Shown here one piece after another: positions 43,461 through 56,200 of a stretch of 64,000 nt of DNA; within the stretch, counting starts at the first letter, position 1, and every line of letters begins with the position of its first letter. A program made the position numbers and the translations under genes. The notes under the pieces are model-generated. The model was given only the letters and a program-made list of their open reading frames with translations. It did no database searches and was not told the DNA's origin. The DNA comes from Gymnorhina tibicen (Eukaryota; Chordata; Aves; Passeriformes; Artamidae), in assembly GCA_013399875.1 (NCBI GenBank), contig VXAZ01010513.1, positions 248,001 to 312,000 of the forward strand, in the 5' to 3' direction.

Positions 43461-46400
43461 GTGTAACTAATCCTAACTCAGGATAAAGTGAACTGAGTCC
43501 CCCTCTAAGCCATTTCTTCCATTTGTCATGCAGATAGCCTCCTGCGTAGTAGTTCACCTGAAATCATGATCAGTACCCTCCTAAAAAGGGAGCACTTTCT
43601 GCCACTGCTGACATCTGTATGAAACTGAGACCTTTATATAAAGACATTTATATGAAAAGTTCTGCATTAAAGGCTGTAATTACCGCAATGAAATTTTAAT
43701 ATTTTTAGTGAGGAGCTGTTATTAATGGTTGATGTTCATGAATCATGCAGGTAAGCATTCAGACTTGCCACTTATTAAGAACACTAGCAATTTTTTCAGG
43801 ACAAATTATTTTAGAGTAATTAATAACAACCCCAGAGAGCTACCAAATCTCCACAAATGAATGCTTGGAGGGAAAACAATTACAGAACTAATAGACATCA
43901 AACCATAAATCTCACGTGCCATGGCTGAATAACAAGATTTGACTGACTTTCAATTTTTACTGCTTGGAAATGAGTTTTCTTTAAGCATAGTCAGAAATTA
44001 TTTTAATTATTTCAGTTTATTTCTGGAAGTGGCTTTTAATATGCATCTATGTACTTAAAGTGCCCTTCAAAGTAGTTAGGGCTTGGCGTTGTCTCAATGA
44101 AAATAATGTACTAACTCTACTATGCCTGTGTGAATTTGTATAAAACATCCTTTTTCAAAAACCCCATTACATTCTTAAAAAAGGATGACTGTGATTTTGA
44201 AAGTCCAGTAACTGAAGCAAGAGCCAGGTGCTTTTGTCTTGGCAATCAGAAGGAGAAGTATAACACATAAGTGCCTGGTTTTTAGTGGGTAAGTACAATA
44301 GCAGCATGGATGTGCAAGTGTGCCTGAAAAAGTAAATCAGGTTGACACAAGTACCTGATTTAATCTGCTCCATTTTACATAACTTACAGTAACTGCATAG
44401 TTTCTTTAACCCTGATCTTCATTTGGTGTTCCCAGCCCCCTCAGTTGCTCAACATGAATTTTTGGACACCTTCTTAGCACTTTCTTTTGTGTCAAGTTAT
44501 CTACAGAAGCAGAAATTAAGCCATTCTGTGAAAAGTGTTCTGCAGTGCTGAACCTCATCATTAGGTATAGTAACTGTGGGTTTCAGTTTAAATTCTTCTC
44601 ACTTGAGTAAAACAGAGGGCATGAGACTGTTTTGGTAAGAAATCACAAGATCACTTTGAGTTTATACATAATAGTTGACTTTCTAGTGACCTTTTCTTGA
44701 AAACAAACAGTAAAAGAGAAATTTTTGTTTGAAACACAGTGATCAAGACCCACTCAAACTGTACTACTATATTTTTAGTTTAAGTGCATTTCTTGTGGTG
44801 ATGGTTTCCCAAAGTTTTTTGTACTCGCAAGTAGTTATAGCTAACTCAGTCAAAGTAACTGTGGCCTGGCAGTTTTTATTTTATTTTCCCCCCTCTTTTG
44901 AGTGTCACTAAGAAGGTTCAAACATGAAGTCTAAGTGAAGGAAATAAACTGACTTTTCTTGAGAAAAGCAAGAGCAAGGCTGAGTAGGGCACTGGAGAAA
45001 CGCAGTGTTTCAGTTTGACTTTGTTTGGGTTAGACTCCATTGTGAGACAGAGAGACAGTATGTAACACATGAATTTAGTGCATAGGCTCAGCTTTTACAA
45101 TATATACCATTCATATCAGCAATCCACTCGTGTTTGATTTCAAGGTGGGTGAGGGGACGCTCACTTTGCAGTAAAAGAGGACATTTAGAAGTCTGACGGG
45201 GCAGTGCAATGTTACGTTGGTCTATGGATAAGGCATGCACAGAACTAATCAGTTTTGAATAAAAAGCAAAATCTACTGTAAAAACATCCTCTTTAGATTG
45301 AGGACATTTCCTTTCTGCCTTCAGACCTCTTGTCCAGTCACCCCATTTACCTCCAGTACAGCTGAACTTGCAACTTCCCTCTAAGAGCATTTCCCATGTC
45401 TGCACTTTGTATATCTATTGTTTCCCCCTTATTGTGAGAGTAATTTGACAACTCTGGAAAGATTTATTGATGATTTAATGAAGATACTTGTGAAGAGTGG
45501 TTACAAGATGTGGTTTCCCCTGGTGTCCAGTCATAACTTCTGTGCCTCCTGTTCTTGTGAGGAGATTTAGTGGACCTCTAAATGAGGAGCCTCAACCAGG
45601 GAGGCTTAGTAGTGAATTTGGAGGTAAAGAAGATTCTGAGGCTGGGGCTAGGGCAGGGGTCTGTGAAGGGTTTGAATCTCTCAGTGCCAGCACCACTCAC
45701 ACGCACCAGTGAGAAATCAGGATTTCCTTTTAATTCCCCTTTCTCTTGGACTTTTTCAAACCAGCAAGTGGATCACACTTGCTTCTTGGCCTCACAGTTC
45801 ACATCTCCATAGGACTTTTTCTCTGCTAATCATGACTACACAGATTGTTTCCTGAAGCCACACCACTTGCTGACACACGGCAGGAATGTGAAAAACAAGA
45901 ATGTGAAAAACATCTCAGAAATGCCAAAGGTGAAAATCCCTGCCTAACATGACTGCTTTTTATGGCAATTTAGCTAGTGGAAATGAGGAGGAGAGCCAAA
46001 AAGCCTTTCACAAGTTAGGTTTCCACAGACCACGAACAAACAGCGTGTTCTTGGTCTGGAAACTGTAATAGAAATTGGCTCAGACAAGGCAGCCCAGAGC
46101 AAGATCCTGTGGCTGTACTTTCCCTCATTATTCCTCCCCATTTCACACACACACACGTACAACCACCTCAAAAGTCACCGCCTCAGTTAACACCTGACCA
46201 CTGGTAAAAAATGCAGCCTTAATTCATGGCCATACCCTTTAAAACATTAAAGGAAAGTTCTCAGACAGTCTAGTGGTTAAGATATGGGTAGTTGTAGAAG
46301 CCTTGTACAGGAGTAAGGCTCTGTGTACTGGCATTAGAAACTGTTGGAAAGAAAATTAGCATGGTTTTGATCATTGTGAGTGAACATGTCCTGAATATAT

Positions 46401-49400
46401 TTTGAACCTATTGTGTAGCCTGACCGTGAACATTTCCTCTGCAATCAAAATCTCTGACTGTTGCTTCCAGTCTGAGTTCTTGCTGCATTTCCTCATTTTC
46501 CTTCCTGCTGTATTTTTTTCCTGTCACCTTCCTATGTGATGCCTTTTCTCTTACAATTTCTTGTCATCTCATCATTACATGAAATATTTCTTCCTTGTTT
46601 TGTTTTCAGAAATGTGTTTTAGAGACAAAATACTATGTAATTTTCAAAGGCCCCTCCTTTCTGCTTTTCTGCTTGCTGTATCTCATATCTCACACCTCCA
46701 GTTTCCCAGTAGGTATGTTTAAGATCTTCATGTTTAATATAACCAAAGTGTTTTTGCTAAGTCTGAGGCAGTCATTTAAAACAGTGAGGATTACAGCAAT
46801 TTTGTGGTGTGTACAGGGACTGATGGTGGTTGCTCTGGAAAACAACCTCCTTCTCCACCAAGCGCCTCAGGGTATTATTTTACAGAATGTACACCTCCTT
46901 AAGAAATGTCAGGCTGTAGGGGAGCAGCTGGAAGCCAAAGCGTATTATGACTCTTTCCCTGCTCAGCTACTCTCTGGCTGGTGTATTGCAGCCACTCAGC
47001 TTACCATAAAGAGCATATGGAGCAGTTTAAATGTCTGGGGGAGGAATGCTCTTTCTTAGCTTTTACTGCCAAATGGAGTGACAATATCTTCTGATTACGT
47101 TTACGCCAAATAGCCCCCAGCTGTGAACTCAAGGTGGGCAGCAACCTCTCTGTGTCTGCTGATGACTGTGCTCTCAGAAGTGTGGAGTGGGTGGGGAAGT
47201 TTCCAGGAAAGAATGAATTTGTCTCTGGTGTATCTCAGGTATGATGTACTCAGTGCCCTCATCACTAGCTGTGAGCAGGAGTAACCAAGTGTGGGTCTGA
47301 AGATAGTCAAATTTCTGGAATGTTTCATGTCATGTTGACTTAGACAAAACTCTAATTCTGAAAAGTACAGAATAAGAAAATATCCCATGGATAAGGGGCA
47401 GGTCTGAAGGCATGGTTGGTTCCCCATGGCTGCTGAGATGAGGTGTGCAGTTTCCAGTCTCGCTATTCTACTAACATCAAAAAGGCAATGTCCTATCAGT
47501 CAGTTTTGTAGGTCTTTATTAAAATGTGCATTTGGGAAAAAATCCAAATACTTGGTCATCCCCACCTATGGCAGTTGTGTCCACAAACTGGTTTTTTTAA
47601 TCCCTTAACCAAAGTTTATTTTCAGTGTTGTCAAATGGAAGACTAAAGTTTAAGCTATGCAGCATAACTTTATTTCCTCACTATAAAACTCGATGCAAAT
47701 GAGTACTGAGAGAGCACTGCCTGCTTTGGAGTCAGATTAATCTTGCTGAAGCTCATGCAGCAGCAAACCATCAAGCAAAATCACTGCAGGAAACCCACTG
47801 CTTGAAACGTTAAGCCAGAAGAAGAACTTCCCATTGTATGGGGAAGACTGGGTTAATATGGTAAGCATGCCTTGCGCACATTTCTTCCGTATGGATATTA
47901 TTACTTAAACATGAAAGGTAAGAACACTTCAGACCATGTATTTGCAACCATTATCTCAGTTAATTACCCATTCAAATTGAAACATTTAAGGATAATCTCC
48001 ATTTTGTAATTAGAGTTATTAATCTGTTCTTCTACTTTTCCTGCACAACACATGGCTCCTAGATTACTTTGAACTTTCTTCCTGAGGCTCTGGCAATTAA
48101 AGGATCTCTTTTATTTCCTTATCAGATTTGGTGCTGTGTGGGGAAGTCTCTGTGTGTACACAGAGTGGGTGCTTTGCAGTTGGGTGAAAGCGTGCAATGA
48201 TTACAGATCAACGCTACTGTTAATAGCACTAATGAAATGAGCACTGAAGGAAAAATAATGTTTCCATATAAACAAAAACTGGTAGAGCCTGGGGAAAGGT
48301 GTGCAACTGGCAGACTTATAGATAACATTTTCTAATCTCCTTTCCACATTCATTGTAGTACTCAATACTTGTTAGTGTCATGTGGAACTGGGGATATCTT
48401 TGCATTCTTCCTCCATCAAAGGTATTTTTTCATTTTGCTTCTTCCATCAAATGTTCCTTTTTCATAAGTCTAGATTCCTCTAGATGCCTAGTTGCCACCA
48501 AGAAAGAGTTACTTTTATTGCATTTAAAATAACTATTCACTGTCCGTGTTATTAAGTAAAACACACTATGAAATGAGTATCACTCAGTAATGGCCGTACT
48601 GTCATTTTGATGTTTGCCATTATCTGCAGAAGTTCTCGCTTTATCCTACATTATTCACCAACTTATATCAGTGGTGACTGATGCAACATGACAAGATGAC
48701 AGTCAGAGCTTTGCTCCCTACCAGGCAGCTTCACCACTCATGAATGCTAATAACAGCACTGGGAAGTAACTTGTGGAAGAAGGGCTTGTCTTCTGCCTGC
48801 TTTGCTGCAGGCATCTTTGAAGTTACCATTTTTATGAGATTGCTGAGGAAGTGATGAATTTCAGATGCAAAGGATATTTTACAGGGCATTGCTACTGAAG
48901 TGTGCTATGAGATATTTGTGACTCTTTTGATTGCCTTAGGGCTATGTCTAATATCATGAGTCACTAACTCAAGTGCAGAATGTTCTAATGTCATATTAAC
49001 ATTAATGAGAAAATACTAGGAAATCTGAAGACAGCCTGAGCACAGTAATTCTCCTACTTGAAATTTTGATGAAGTAATGGCCAGCTGGGCATTGAAAGGT
49101 TAGCACTAATGAGACAGTAAAATTCTCTTTCAAGGAGTAAATGGTTTGATTTATTGGACTCTTTCTGTAATTTGGATATCTTTTCTTTTAGTGAGTATAT
49201 CCTATTTATTCACTCTTATTGTTTTAAATTTGTCCTCATTTTTATCTGACTACCTCTGTATTCTTCTAAAATGTTTAGCAAGTCTTTGCAGTAAAATATA
49301 GAACATTTAAAACCCCCAAGCTCATTGTTAGAAAATTGTTTGAACACAATTACTGGAGTTGTTACAAGCTATTTGTTGTAGAAGATACTCAGACTCTCAC

Positions 49401-52400
49401 CTGAGACCTCAAACCTGGAAGACTCATGCTGTTTTTTTTTCTTAAATTGGATCATGTTGCCAATCAATGCAACTGTGGTAGGAAGCTTCTCTTAGCATTT
49501 ACAGCTCAGTTGTGTTCACTAATTAGTACATTTTCTCTCATTTATGTGAACTTCCTTCTGATCATGATGTTGTCAAGATTATTTCAATATTCTACCCATC
49601 ATATCTTCTAAATTTTTACCTAGATCTGTATTTTAAATAATCTCTTTATTAAAAGGGAAGTTCTTTAACATGTTTTTCAAATAAGGGGATAGGCTCTCTT
49701 CAACCACCCGGTCTTCCTGTCAGCACCCAAGACCTAAAACCTGTGCACCTGAAGACATACCAGCAGTGAGAGGCCACGGCACAGGAAGACCTCAAATTAA
49801 AGATGAGGAGGAGCTCGATTTTGGAGGCTGGATGGCTCTGAGACTGATGTTTTCTAGATTTTCAGAACATCGTGGCAAATCAAACTCCTCAGACAAAACA
49901 AACACGTTACAAATGTTGTATCCTTTGTAGAGCATCAGTTGATTGGTTTGAAAAACAACCAAATTTCTGAAATTTCTAAAGCACCTGTGTGGGTCTTGGT
50001 CCATATTTTGAATGCTTCACATGTGGCCTGCTCTTCTGGATTGGGTGCCCATTTCAGATGACGACGGTTAAGGAACCCTGCAAGTGCTTTGAATTAGATG
50101 TTACAATAACAGATAGGTGGGGTCCATGTGGGTAACTGCTGAAGGAATTCAGAAGGGCTACTCAACCTAGAGCAAGCAGGCTTTTTCAGCAGGTTTGTTT
50201 GCATGGGTTAGTAACTCTTTTCCCTTGTGTGAAACCCTTGTGCTTCTGGGCTTCTTGACTCTGGAAGGAAGAGGAGTAGGTAAGGTATTTTTATAGGGCA
50301 GGACACTCCTTTGGGCAGTGCAAAAGCAGCCCAGACTTTCTTACCTGAACTGAATAAGCCCTCAAAGGTAGAGTCTAAGTTAACAGCTCATCTTAGAGTT
50401 CAGAAGTTACTCTAAGGTAAACAATTACTGTTTTTCTTTTTATTTATTTATTATTTTGTTTTAATTTCTAAACTGCAAAGGGTTCCATGGCAAAGGAAGA
50501 GCAGCCGAACTGCTTATCAAAGCAGTCAAGGCCATGACAGACTTTGAGCCTATCAAGTGTAGCTGGGATGCTGTCTGGGCCAGGGTGCTGCTGTACAGTA
50601 CATCTGCATGGCTAGAAGAGTATGCATCACTATTTCAGCCCACATTCAGCACAAAACCCTCTGAAAACTTGCAAGCACAGTGCTCCTTGTTGTTGCTTGA
50701 AGAACTTTACGTACTGTGCCAAAAATGCTTTGTGGTAACAAAAAACCCCATCAGGACTCACTGCAAGTTGCCTGCAGAGAGCAAGAATTTGTTTGCCACC
50801 ATGATCATTGGCTGAACAGAGTTAGTGAAACTGTGAGTCTACTAGAGACCATAACTTTTAGAGAATTAGATTTTCTCTGGAATTTTCAAAATTTAATAAT
50901 TTCAGAAATGCTTGTGGGTATTTAAGTAGAATCACCTGTCCCTGCTGTTGCATCCATCTGCATCTAGGTGCATGTTTTTAAAGCACGAGTCAAACAATTC
51001 AGAGTTGTGATCTGCATAAAACACTTCATTTGGCCTGTGAAAAATCACGCATCATTTTGGTTTAGTGATCAGCTTTTATAGTGGTGCAAAAGCTTTGTTT
51101 GCTCTGCTTTCCTGCTGGTGGCAGTAGGCTTTGGTGCCTGTGAGTCTGGGACATCAAGCAATGACCGTGGTGTGAAACACTTCTTATTGAGATGTGTTTG
51201 TTTATTGTGTTGTTGGGGTTCTTTTCTGAAGAACAGTAATAATTGTCTATTAAATAGCCAGCAACCATATCTGGCTATTGTCTTTTGACTTTTAAACAAG
51301 AAAAGTGCAGGGGGAAGAAGCAGTCGTCCCTGGTCCTCCATGTTGGTCCTCATTACTGCCAGGGACTGCCTCTAATTTTGGTTGTTTCTAAACTTTGAAA
51401 AATCAGTAACATAAAACTTTGTCTTTTTTTGAACATACATAAGAGCAACTAAACATACTTAATTTTTTATTGCTTGCTGGAATCAATTATCTACAATCAT
51501 AATATGGAAAAATGTTCTATAAAGAACCCATTTAAACAGAAGTAAATTTCTCTTTAAAAACAGTGCAGCCATTCATTCATAAGAAAAGTTTTAGTGGCTT
51601 CATAGTCTCATTAGAAAAGTTTTGTCTCTAACCAGAATGCTAAATTCATCTAAGGTAAACATAGTTTATGATGACAACAGAAAAAATTTTCTGGGAGAAG
51701 TTCATGGCATTGCAAGTATACATTAAGGAATACATTACTGAAGTACTTTCCTCCTCATGGAGGAACTGAAAAGCCATAACAATTTTGTCACTTAAGAAAG
51801 AAGTAGATCATCTCACTCAGACCCTGCAGTACAAAAACTGGTAAAAATTTCTTGTGCAGACCTGAAATGATACAGTTAAAGGAAAACATCTCCACAGTAT
51901 AGAGGCAGACAGATTAGAAATAAAAATTCTCTTTTGCCAGTATGAGCCACAAAAACCCCTCTTTGTGCAGCTTTAAAAACATACAGGGAAAACAAATGGC
52001 TTCCTAATTTTATTTTTTATTAAGGTATATCTAAGCTAGTTTGATCTCTAGCTAATACTTTGAAAGCACTGACAAAAACGTGGGTGTTTTTGTTGAAAGG
52101 TATTTGTAACACCACTACTTGACTGGGATTAGTGAATCAGAAAAAGCTTTTCGGCATGGTCTGTTCAGTATCAACCTGAGATCATTAAGGAATCTTCCTG
52201 TGCATGCACCACCCCAGTTCCCCATAAAACCAAAGCATAATGAGGTGAAATGTTTGTCTCTATATATTTATTTACCGCTCTTGGATGGTTCAGAAAAAGG
52301 CCCAAATAATGTTTTTTCCTGGTCTGAGAGGTAGCTTTATTGTCCTCTATTGGAAAGTTCATGTTGGTCCAGGAAGCAGGATTTGGACTTCATTTTGTTA

Positions 52401-53076
52401 GAAAAACATGTTTTACTGCATTCTGAGTAATTTCCGTTGGCGACAATTATGCTTTTGAAAGAAGGGTAAATAATGCTGTGTGGAGCTTCAGCACCTCTCA
52501 TGGGAAACCTATCTCTTTTCATTAACTTATGAAAACATAAAACTAGGAAATGTGGCTATTGTTTATGTGTCAATTGCTGAATTATTTAGAGTACAGATGT
52601 CAGCTGTAGCTCTTAACAACCCTCGGCTTATCTCCATTGATTTATGTTGATACACCACCATGCTTTGGCGACTGAAGCACTGAGAAGGGGTTTGAAGTGA
52701 AATACTACTCTGTGTCAAAACAGATAGCAGCAGATTAAAAAGGGAGTAAATCCAGAGAGGAGAAATGGGTTGAACAATGCAGACTGTGAGAGGCTCTGTT
52801 GTGTTCTCCCCGAGACCCCTGGCTCCCACAGAAAAGGAATGAGAGCAGAGAGGACAACTCAGCCTGTACTGGGATGGTGCTTCCACATGAGTTATGGATG
52901 CATTGCTTTAACAGTTTAGCCCCGGTATCACTGTTTGCACTACTCACCTTGCACACATCTTGTACTGCTATGTAAGGTTGGTTGTGCTGCTCTGAGGATT
53001 CCTATTCCTCTGTGGAAGGAAACAAATTGGAGATGAAATGATTGTTGGAATGTTCAACAAAGCCATGTGGCAGGAA
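43461..53076. other. Intergenic sequence without recognised genes or repeats
   Basis: 9.6 kb largely free of recognisable transposable elements. Candidate frames (46595-47059, 154 codons; 50534-50815, 93 codons) show no recognised domains. The AT-rich, homeodomain-core-rich stretches at about 43670-43930, 47880-48060 and 48530-49110 look like possible conserved noncoding elements by texture only. Confidence 0.5.
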
Positions 53077-53239
53077 TGAGTGTGAGATTCTCCATCCCTG
53101 GAAGAGTTCAGGGCCAGGTTGGATGGGGTTTTTAGCAACCTGGTCTAGCAGAAGGTGTCCCTGCCCACGGCAGAAGGTTTGGAAGTAGATGATCTAAATT
53201 TAAGGTCCCTTCCACCCCAATTCGTTCTATGATTCTGTG
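53077..53239 (+). mobile_element. CR1 LINE 3' end, sense
   Basis: Contains GATTCTCCATCCCTGGAAGA, GTTGGATGGGGTTTTTAGCA, AACCTGGTCTAGCAGAAGGT, GGTCCCTTCCACCCCAATTC and ends TTCTATGATTCTGTG, the classic CR1 3' terminus. It is strongly 5' truncated and only about 163 bp long. Confidence 0.95.
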
Positions 53240-56200
53240 CTTGTATCTGGGCCTTGACACTGCACATCCCCTGCACACCATGGAACGTATTTTTTTTATT
53301 CAAAAGTGGGAATTGCCAGAAAATTACAAGCACCCAAACCCAGGGCTTTAAGTTTTAGACAGGTTAGCTGCTGTGACTCATTAGTAGCTGCTGCTGACTT
53401 TTCATTCCTGGACTATTACATTCTTTTGAAGTCAATGATTGTCAGTCAATGAGACTGACAGTAGATAAGTGTTTTTCTTCCTTATTAGAAATTGTTTAAG
53501 TTTAGAAGATTATGTGGTGTTTGGCTACTTGGAAAGTTACATCTGTGTGATGCTTTTGGCATCATCATTTTTTACTTGTGGTGGATGATGACGGTTGCTC
53601 CAGTGGAAAAATGTCATGTGATACTTGTCTATGCCTTCTGCACAGTAGGGATCTTGTCTTTTTTTGCTTGACCACAGATGAACAGATATATGGTTGGAGC
53701 TATCTGCAGAGTTTTGTATGCATGTATGCATACTTTGAAATAAATCAAGTGAACAAGGAACAATAGCTCTCTGAAGCTGTGTTTTCCTTGGCTACGCAAC
53801 CAGTGCCTGGAATGCAGTTTAAGCCAAATATCTGTAGGCATGTCCCTGAATGCAAAGTATGGGCTACTCAGACCCTTGTTGCTGTGTCTGTTCACAAGGC
53901 TGTGGACAAACCATATGAATGCTTTTGGCACACTGATGTCTAGCAGGCTTGCATACTTGTGTTTTATTAACAAGTGTGCCATTACATGGTTTTTGAGACT
54001 GTTGAATCTTAAGATGCAAGAGTGCCTTGCCCAGCAGATGTTGGAGCCTCACTAGATTCTGAAATTGAATCTGTGACACCAAAAAAATTGTTATATAGGG
54101 GAATAGAAAAGAAAGAACCCTATATACTGAAGGGTCTCTCTTGGACTTGATGGACCTGGTATGCTCTCTAGCAGTTCCTGCCATGCTAGGTGAGACTTTT
54201 CTAAAAAGTTCTTCTCTCCCCATCTGTTAAAATGGATATAAGCACTTCAGGTGTTTGTCGGTTATCATCAGGCATAGAGGACAGGGAGACAGGTGGGATC
54301 ATTGCACACATTCTGTAAGAGATCTCCCCTCTTCCAGGACACTGACATAGCAAGGTAAAAGTGAGCACCTGAGTCACTGTAACTATTCACATGCATTCTA
54401 GAATATCACGGCAAACATAAGGTAATACCGTGTACCTAATGAAAGAGTTTTTCAATATAACTTGCATGATTTTCTTCAGAAATCCAGAAAATCCCTGGCT
54501 GGGAAATAATGTAAATTGTGTGTCTCAGATGTGTTCTTTTATTGGGGGGAAAAAATAGGAAAAGAAGGTAAGTAATGAAACAAAAGCATGTGCTCTGTGC
54601 ATGTGCAGTACTACTGGCACAAACGAGAATAGCAGCACTAAGGAGAGCATCCCAAGTGTGCAGGAAGTGACAGGTGTAATTCTTGCTGCCACAGATGGCA
54701 TCTTTACAACACTGACTTCAGTGGGACCTTTGGTGATTGCAACACATCAAGATTTCACTGTTTGTTCTTGCTCTGGCCCACACCCACTTGAAAGTTAAAT
54801 ATGTAAACACTTGAATAAAGCCACTAATTTCAGCAGTTCTATCCATGTGTGAAACCTTAGGTGTGTGCTGAGCTGGAATTCCCACAGCACCCACTTGCTG
54901 CACTGTTTGCTACTAAACTGCATAAAATAATCTTGTTCACAGGATTCTGGAATGTCAGTGCAGTTGTTCAGATGAGTGTTCAGATGAAATAATTTCATTT
55001 AAAGACAAAAAGAGATACTACTGACAATAATGTGAATGATCCCAGAATCCACATAAAATAAATGTGGATTTTATAAAAAAAATGTGAATTTTATCGGGGT
55101 GGACTCTGAAGACCGTTTTATCTTCATGAAAGAGCTGTTAGAGTTTAAATCAATTGAGAAAGTTTATTTAGTCAAATGTGTCCCATTCGCTGTGTGGATA
55201 CTGCCAATAGAATGAAGGACTTCCCTGGCAGATTTTGTAGTATAATTAAACCAGGTTTTGAACTCAAGGAAACAAGACAGGCTGGCCAGACGGAGCTACC
55301 CTGAGACCCGAATGGAATTTATTCAATTGATACTAAATTCCTTGCTCTACTCTCTGGCTTCCTATTTGGGAATTTGAGGTATGCTTCAAACCTAACTATT
55401 TCACTTTTACCCAAGATGGGAAATGCAGTGCTGTGACTCCTCTGGAACCAGAAACAAACTCCATTTACCTTCAGCACTGTTGGTGCCTATGCCTATTTTT
55501 TCAGAACGGGGATAACAGCACTTTCTCCTCTCAGGGTTCATTCTAGGGACATAGATTAGCAGTAGCAAGTAGCCCAGATATGGCAAAACCGATTGCCATG
55601 CAATTTTCAAAGACAGTTAAGTTTGTGCATTTTGTGCATTTAGCTCAGATGGGTGAAACCACTGTGTGACAAGAAGAGCTCCGAGTTAATGAGAAGGCCT
55701 GATGGATAGCCTTTACCTTCCAGCTTACTCTTTCAGGGGAAAAACTGTCCAGTATTTGTCTGTCAGCAGTTCTGCTTTTCTCCCTTACTCTTGTGAGCTC
55801 TTGCAGTCCCATTCGTCTGTCCATGCACGATTCAGGCCATGATGGATGAATTGTTTGAGCATGATGGTGGAGTTGAGAAAAGTCAAGACTCAGACCAAAG
55901 TCCAGGGGAGTTTTTGTTTGCAAATCTTTTGGGCATATTTCTGTAAGAAAGAGCAGAAACTTTACCAACTTGTTTTTGTTAATGGACTATATAAAATCCA
56001 AATTACACTGGGAAATATGAAGAAGAGGAAAAAAGAAGGAGCGAAATGATTTAAGTGTGGGCAAATTAAAGGAGCCAGGATATTGTTCATTTTCATAAGA
56101 GGAGAGTTTCATTTTTTTCCAGCTTGCTTATGAGACTTTTTGTGATGTTATTGTCATGTGCATTCAGTGCTTCTTAAGAAAAAGGGTCTGGGGGTCCAAC

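Noticed and set aside
55021..55095. Possible short repeat (AATGTGGATTTTAT / AATGTGAATTTTAT)
   Set aside because: Two short AT-rich words with no wider duplicated context; too small to call.
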